8,283 nucleotides of DNA. It comes from DATJJW01 sp035491935. Lineage in GTDB: Bacteria; Pseudomonadota; Alphaproteobacteria; ATCC43930; CGMCC-115725. Below the pieces are notes generated by a model. The model had not been told where the DNA came from, made no database searches, and saw only the letters and a program-made list of their open reading frames with translations. The stretch is taken from contig DATJJW010000033.1 in NCBI GenBank assembly GCA_035491935.1, forward strand, positions 1-8,283. The letters run 5' to 3'. Shown piece after piece: positions 4,584-8,283 of this stretch; within the stretch, counting starts at the first letter, position 1; each line of letters starts with the position of its first letter. Position numbers and translations under genes: made by a program.

Positions 4584-6671
4584 TCAGGCCGGAATCTGGA
4601 TCAGGTTGAAATCGTCCTGGCGCAGCTGGCGGACCTGATTGCGGCCGTCTTTCTTGGCGCCGTAGAGCGCGCGGTCGGCGCGGGCGACCAGGGTTTCGCG
4701 GTTGAGGTCACGGCGCGGCACGATGGTCGCGACGCCGATGCTCACCGTCACCCGGCCATGGGGATTGTCCGGATGATCGATGCCTAGGCCGCGGACGGCT
4801 TGGCGCAGCCTTTCGGCCAGGTGGAGCGCGCCGCCATCATCGGTATTCGGCAGCAGGATCGCAAATTCCTCGCCGCCATAACGAGTGGCGAGATCGCCGG
4901 GGCGGCTGGTGGTGTGGCGGATGGCGTCGGCGACGCGGCGCAGGCAGGCATCGCCCTCCAGGTGGCCGAAGCGATCGTTGAACTTCTTGAAATGATCGAC
5001 ATCGACCATGAGCATCGATAGGGGTTCAAACCGCCTGCCGGCCTGGCGCCATTCGCGTGGCAGGGTCTCGTCGAAGAGACGCCGATTGCCGAGGTCGGTC
5101 AGTGCATCGGAAACCGCCAGCAGGTGCAGCTGGCGATTGGCTTCGGCCAGCTTGTCCTCGGCGTTCTTGCGTGCGGTCACGTCGCGGGTGACGATGACGA
5201 TGCCGCCAGGGCCGCCTTCGGCCTTGTCCGGCATCGGTCGTACTGCCACCTCGATCCACATGGGGTTATCGGGGGCCGCCTCGCTTGGGGCGATCCGGTC
5301 CCGGATGCCCGGGGCGAGCATGATGCAGGGTGGCGGGTCCTGGCCGTCCAGCACCGTTTGGCAGGTGGCAAGAAAGGCTGCCCGGTATTCCGGATGCATC
5401 TGCTCCACGAGCGGGCGTCCGATCAGTTCCGGTGCGGTCTTGCCATAGACGGCACCGGATTGCTGCGAGGCGTAGCTGATGCGCAGGCTATGGTCGGCGA
5501 CGATGATGATGTCGCCCATATTCTCGGCGATCAGGCGGAAGCGGCTCTCGCTCTCGCGGATCTGCGCCTCGCGGGTCTGGATCTCGGCGCTCATGCGGGT
5601 GAGAGCGCCGGCCAGGCCGCGGAATTCTCGCGACAGGTTCTGCGGCGAGCGGGCGCGATAGTCGCCGCGGCCGATGGCCGCCAGCCAGCCTTCGAACCGG
5701 CCGAGCGGCCGGAGGATGGCCAATTCGATGCCCAGGAAGCCCAACGCCACCGAAGAGAGCAGCACGATGCCGGCGATGGCGAGGGATTGCCACAGATGGT
5801 GAGCCAGTCGGTCGGCGATGCGTTCCTGCGGTAATCCGACGGCGATGTTGAGGCCGGTATTGCCGAGATGCGTGACGACGAATACACGCCGGACACCGCC
5901 TCCGTCGCAAGTGCTGACCGCTCCGGCATCGATGTCGGCGTCCCGCAGGGCCTGGGCAAGCTGCGGGGTGAGCACCAGCCCGTTATCGGGCTTGCCTTGT
6001 ATATAGGCCTCCAGCACGGTGCCATCCGGCCTGCCGAGGATGATGGTGGTGTCTGAATTGCCGGCAATATCGCTGAGCTGCCGCCCGATCCAGGCCCGGT
6101 CGGCTGCGAGGGCGGCGATGGCGATTATCTTGCCGTTCCGCCAGACGGGCATGGCCGCGATGGCCGGCGTCGCACCCGAATCCGCGCCTTTCGGCATCAT
6201 CAGCGCGAAAGTTCCGGTCCGGCGGACGGCTTCGAGATAGGCTTGCGTCGTACGCGCTTCCGGCGTCCAGCTGCGGGTCTCGCACAGCATCCGGCCATCG
6301 GTGCCGAGCAGCCAGAGGTTCCTGGTCCACGGATGACGGCCGCGATGGGTCGATTGCAGATCGGCGCAGCCATCGGCATCGACGAAGTCGTAGGACTTGC
6401 CGACCTCGTTCAGGAGGGTGCGGATGTGTTGGATCGGTTCGCTGCGGTGATCGACCAGCGCCTGCAGGAAGAACTGCGCTTGTTGACGTGTGGCGGCCAT
6501 ATGTTCGCCCACGTCGTGGCGAGCCTGCAGGAAGATCGCGGCCAGGAAGGGCAGGATGGCCAAGGTGCCGATCAGGATGAAGCGGCCGCGGAAGCTGGGG
6601 AGCATCCATCCCGGATGTTCCATCCACCATTGCAGCCAGGAGTCCGCTCGATCCTGTGGACGTGCCGTCAC
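4584..6671 (-). CDS. Membrane sensor diguanylate cyclase (periplasmic sensor-HAMP-PAS-GGDEF)
   Basis: This protein is predicted to make cyclic di-GMP from two GTP in response to a periplasmic and possibly a cytoplasmic signal. Numbered from the GTG at 6671 (695 residues): TM1 31-48; a periplasmic domain of about 245 residues, probably a Cache/PDC-type sensor, with Cys at 102, 130 and 255; TM2 294-318; HAMP about 319-371; a PAS domain about 373-496 ending in GGIVIVTRDVTARKNAEDKL; GGDEF about 521-681. Catalytic features are intact: DALTDLGNRR, DVDHFKKFND (metal-binding Asp557), RYGGEEF (597-603), and the inhibitory-site motif RPGD (590-593) at the correct five-residue distance. Start: GTG 6671 has GGAG six bases upstream. 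The same frame is open to a GTG at 6773 without a ribosome-binding site, and ATG 6623 is also possible. No EAL domain is present. It stands alone, convergent with rplS. Confidence 0.93.
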   Translation of the reverse strand: MTARPQDRADSWLQWWMEHPGWMLPSFRGRFILIGTLAILPFLAAIFLQARHDVGEHMAATRQQAQFFLQALVDHRSEPIQHIRTLLNEVGKSYDFVDADGCADLQSTHRGRHPWTRNLWLLGTDGRMLCETRSWTPEARTTQAYLEAVRRTGTFALMMPKGADSGATPAIAAMPVWRNGKIIAIAALAADRAWIGRQLSDIAGNSDTTIILGRPDGTVLEAYIQGKPDNGLVLTPQLAQALRDADIDAGAVSTCDGGGVRRVFVVTHLGNTGLNIAVGLPQERIADRLAHHLWQSLAIAGIVLLSSVALGFLGIELAILRPLGRFEGWLAAIGRGDYRARSPQNLSREFRGLAGALTRMSAEIQTREAQIRESESRFRLIAENMGDIIIVADHSLRISYASQQSGAVYGKTAPELIGRPLVEQMHPEYRAAFLATCQTVLDGQDPPPCIMLAPGIRDRIAPSEAAPDNPMWIEVAVRPMPDKAEGGPGGIVIVTRDVTARKNAEDKLAEANRQLHLLAVSDALTDLGNRRLFDETLPREWRQAGRRFEPLSMLMVDVDHFKKFNDRFGHLEGDACLRRVADAIRHTTSRPGDLATRYGGEEFAILLPNTDDGGALHLAERLRQAVRGLGIDHPDNPHGRVTVSIGVATIVPRRDLNRETLVARADRALYGAKKDGRNQVRQLRQDDFNLIQIPA

Positions 6672-6675
6672 CGAT

Positions 6676-6715
6676 CTCTCCGAAGGCGGCAGAATGCCGC
6701 TTGCCGGATGGAGAG
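6676..6715 (-). promoter_or_regulatory. Possible Shine-Dalgarno-sequestering structure before the cyclase
   Basis: On the minus strand, GGAGAG (plus 6676-6681) contains the likely ribosome-binding site for GTG 6671. Upstream CTCTCC (plus 6710-6715) is its exact complement. Between them, plus 6686-6691 and 6695-6700 form a perfect 6-bp hairpin (GCGGCA/TGCCGC) with a 3-base loop, which would bring the outer arms together. Folding would hide the ribosome-binding site. If translation really begins at 6773, this stretch is coding and the pairing may be coincidental. Confidence 0.4.
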
Positions 6716-6849
6716 TGCCGCCGGAATTCTTAATAAACTTGTTAGAAAGGCACTCCCTTTCAGCATAACTCACCAGAGCGCAAGTGATGGCTGGGAAAAT
6801 CTGAAGTGGTGATGAACTACAGAGTGACCATATGGGGTTGATTCAGCCG

Positions 6850-6879
6850 ATTATACCGCATGCAATGCTTGGATGTACC
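6850..6879 (-). promoter_or_regulatory. Candidate promoter of the diguanylate cyclase
   Basis: A perfect TATAAT on the minus strand (plus 6850-6855) is preceded after 18 bases by GGTACA (plus 6874-6879), which matches only the last half of the -35 consensus. Transcription would start near 6843 and run leftward into the cyclase gene. The perfect -10 box in an otherwise GC-rich genome is the main support. Confidence 0.45.
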
Positions 6880-7003
6880 GGATGGCTCTGGCGCCAGCCG
6901 AAACCACGGTCATGCGATTGCGTGCGGCCCGCCAATTGGCCGAGCCCAGGAGGAATCCGCCGCCTGATCCTCTCCAGGTCCGGCCGTTTGCCAGCCGCCC
7001 GGG

Positions 7004-7690
7004 TCAGGGCAGCAGGCGCCAGATCGTAGCGTCGCGTACGGTCTTGTCTTCGAGTTCGAGCGTGGTCGGCACGGCAAACTGGGCAAGGCGCGCCAGGCCC
7101 CGGCCCGGCAGGTAATTGCGTCCGGCATCACCCATTAGCACCGCCGCGCCCTGCGCCGCCTCATGGCGCAGCCAGGATGTGAGCGCCTCGGCCAGAGGCC
7201 GCTCATAGCACATGTCGCCAACCAGCACGACAGAGCAGCCCTGGCCGTTCGCCATTTTGGCCAGGGGCTCGCCGATGACGTCACGCGGCGTGGCGGTAAG
7301 TTCGACGCCATTCATCCCGGCATTGAGGCCGATCACCGTGCAGGCGATCGGATCGATCTCGGCGGCCTCGACCGAACGGGCGCCGGCCTTGAGGGCTGCG
7401 ATACCGACCAGGCCGGAGCCCGAGCCGAAATCCAGCACATGGCGGCCGGCGACCAGCTCGGGATTGTCGAGGATATAGCGTGCCAGCGCCTGGCCGCCAG
7501 CCCAGGGAAAGGCCCAGAAGGGCGGCGGCACCTCGGCTGCCGCCAGCTCCGCCTCGCTCGCCTCCCAGATCGGCGTGATCTCGGTCGCGGTGTAGAGCGT
7601 CACTTCCGGGACCAGGGGCGGGTGGACCGGGATGGTATGGGTCTCGATGAAGCGCCGCGCGGCGCCCGCGTCCATTGTCATCTTGTCCAT
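7004..7690 (-). CDS. Class I SAM methyltransferase, ETF-beta lysine methyltransferase (METTL20/ETFBKMT-like)
   Basis: This is a 228-residue cytosolic seven-beta-strand methyltransferase. Features include FWAFPWAGGQALARYILDNP (58-77), the SAM-binding motif I VLDFGSGSGLVGIAA (85-99), an acidic residue ending strand beta2 in EIDP (111-114), and the post-II motif VGDMCYE (157-163), followed by VLMGDAGR (184-191). The W-GGQAL-RY-LDNP block, the GDM-Y motif and the late GD-GR motif match human METTL20 as I remember it, including their order. METTL20 trimethylates lysines of the electron transfer flavoprotein beta subunit, and a bacterial homologue acting on ETF-beta has been described in Agrobacterium. 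Substrate here is inferred. The ATG at 7688-7690 is chosen, two bases after the ubiA stop; a TTG at 7696 overlaps that stop, and an ATG at 7681 is also possible. Close spacing implies co-transcription with ubiA. Confidence 0.85.
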   Translation of the reverse strand: MDKMTMDAGAARRFIETHTIPVHPPLVPEVTLYTATEITPIWEASEAELAAAEVPPPFWAFPWAGGQALARYILDNPELVAGRHVLDFGSGSGLVGIAALKAGARSVEAAEIDPIACTVIGLNAGMNGVELTATPRDVIGEPLAKMANGQGCSVVLVGDMCYERPLAEALTSWLRHEAAQGAAVLMGDAGRNYLPGRGLARLAQFAVPTTLELEDKTVRDATIWRLLP

Positions 7691-7692
7691 GG

Positions 7693-8283
7693 TCAATGGG
7701 CCGCCAGCAGACAGCCGATGGCGATGATCAGTCCAGCGTCACGGTTGGATTTGAACTTGGCGAGGCAATCGACCTGATCGTCCATCTTCCAGGTCCAGAC
7801 CTGCCACACGAAATGGGCGATGACTGCCAGCCAGGCGATATAGGCCCAGGAGCCGGCATGGGCGAGGCGAAAGGCCACCAGCACGCCCAGCACGGTAACC
7901 GCATAGAAGCTCCCGACCCAGAGCCGGCTCCGTGATCCGAACAGCAGGGCCGTCGATTTGACACCGACCGCGATATCGTCGGCCTTGTCCTGATGGGCAT
8001 AGATCGTGTCGTAGCCGAGCGTCCACAGGATACCGGCGGCATAAAGGCAGAACGGTGCCCACGAGCCCAGGTCGCCGCGCACGGCGGCCCAGCCGAGCAA
8101 GGCCCCCCAGTTGAACGCCAGCCCCAGCACGAGCTGCGGCCAATGCGTGATGCGCTTCATCAGGGGATAGGCGAAGACGATCACGAGCGACGCCGCGCCC
8201 AGGATGATCGCGAACAGGTTGAACTGCAGCAGCACCGCGAGGCCGATGGCCAAGAGGAATGCCAGGAACAGCCCGGCCTGCCA
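7693..8283 (-). CDS. ubiA: 4-hydroxybenzoate polyprenyltransferase UbiA (C-terminal part, runs off the window)
   Basis: UbiA is an integral membrane prenyltransferase that attaches the polyprenyl tail to 4-hydroxybenzoate in ubiquinone synthesis. The visible 196 residues are the C-terminal two thirds; the frame is open to the right edge, so the start and the first Asp-rich motif (NDxxD) lie outside. Recognisable blocks are YPLMKRITHWPQLVLGLAFNWG, ILWTLGYDTIYAHQDKADD (the second Asp-rich, Mg-pyrophosphate binding region), VGVKSTALLFG, and the terminal FKSNRDAGLI. Several hydrophobic segments fit the multi-pass topology. The stop at 7693-7695 is two bases from the methyltransferase ATG, so translation of the two is likely coupled. 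Confidence 0.96.
   Translation of the reverse strand, partial: WQAGLFLAFLLAIGLAVLLQFNLFAIILGAASLVIVFAYPLMKRITHWPQLVLGLAFNWGALLGWAAVRGDLGSWAPFCLYAAGILWTLGYDTIYAHQDKADDIAVGVKSTALLFGSRSRLWVGSFYAVTVLGVLVAFRLAHAGSWAYIAWLAVIAHFVWQVWTWKMDDQVDCLAKFKSNRDAGLIIAIGCLLAAH

Larger units (their letters stand above)
6672..7003 (-). other. 332-base gap between the methyltransferase and the cyclase; leader of the cyclase
   Basis: No gene is supported here, although the cyclase frame remains open to 6773. The part from about 6720 to 6860 is more A/T-rich than its surroundings and holds the best promoter-like box (TATAAT at 6850-6855, minus strand). The transcript from there would have a leader of about 170 bases if translation starts at 6671. 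The remaining part, 6880-7003, follows the methyltransferase stop. I see no hairpin with a T-run in it, so no intrinsic terminator for the ubiA-methyltransferase transcript is evident. No c-di-GMP riboswitch sequence (GEMM-type) is recognisable. Confidence 0.5.

Noticed and set aside
5124..5834. A 236-codon plus-strand frame within the cyclase gene
   Set aside because: It is opposite the HAMP, PAS and GGDEF coding sequence, whose minus-strand product has intact catalytic motifs; the plus-strand translation resembles no family.
6672..6850. c-di-GMP riboswitch in front of the diguanylate cyclase
   Set aside because: The conserved GEMM core sequences and the tetraloop/receptor arrangement are not present; only a simple ribosome-binding-site pairing can be supported.
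6832..7115. Short plus-strand frames in the gap and the end of the methyltransferase gene
   Set aside because: They have no ribosome-binding site or recognisable protein features and overlap the 3' end of the methyltransferase gene on the other strand.
1..8283. tRNA genes, CRISPR arrays, insertion sequences, phage or toxin-antitoxin genes
   Set aside because: I looked for cloverleaf arms, regularly spaced direct repeats, terminal inverted repeats and transposase or toxin motifs on both strands and saw none. The only repeat-like structure is the palindrome at 139-190.

Overview
This is a GC-rich alphaproteobacterial chromosome segment, most likely from the Rhodospirillales or a related order. 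The assignment rests on the ribosomal and SRP protein sequences (for example, Ffh carries an alphaproteobacterial-type G4 region reading LTRVDGDARGGAAL), on the gene order, and on a palindromic intergenic element of a kind scattered through such genomes. I see no tRNA or rRNA, CRISPR array, transposase, phage gene or integration site. The window is mostly conserved housekeeping DNA.

Layout. Positions 1-278 are intergenic, with lower GC at the left edge, and contain a palindromic repeat (139-190). A small conserved gene of unknown function (DUF2322-like, 279-623) runs leftward and is divergent from ffh. The 239-base gap between them holds candidate back-to-back promoters and an unusual ffh leader: three consecutive hairpins, the last followed by six T residues and so shaped like an intrinsic terminator, ending 29 bases before the ffh start. 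Then comes the co-directional cluster ffh-rpsP-rimM-trmD-rplS (863-4448), which links co-translational membrane targeting (Ffh), two ribosomal proteins (S16, L19), a 30S maturation factor (RimM) and the tRNA m1G37 methyltransferase (TrmD). It ends at a strong bidirectional terminator (4466-4511).

The rest of the window is on the minus strand. A membrane-anchored diguanylate cyclase (periplasmic sensor, TM, HAMP, PAS, GGDEF with an intact inhibitory RxxD site) ends facing the same terminator. Its upstream region has a TATAAT box and a leader in which the best Shine-Dalgarno sequence is complementary to an upstream segment. Further right, a METTL20-like methyltransferase, probably modifying the electron transfer flavoprotein beta subunit, follows the 3' end of ubiA (4-hydroxybenzoate polyprenyltransferase, ubiquinone synthesis) by only two bases. 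This pairing is functionally suggestive because ETF delivers electrons to ubiquinone.

I did not find a clearly new multi-gene system. The items most worth a second look are the terminator-like ffh leader, the possible Shine-Dalgarno-sequestering leader of the diguanylate cyclase, and the ubiA/ETF-methyltransferase coupling.
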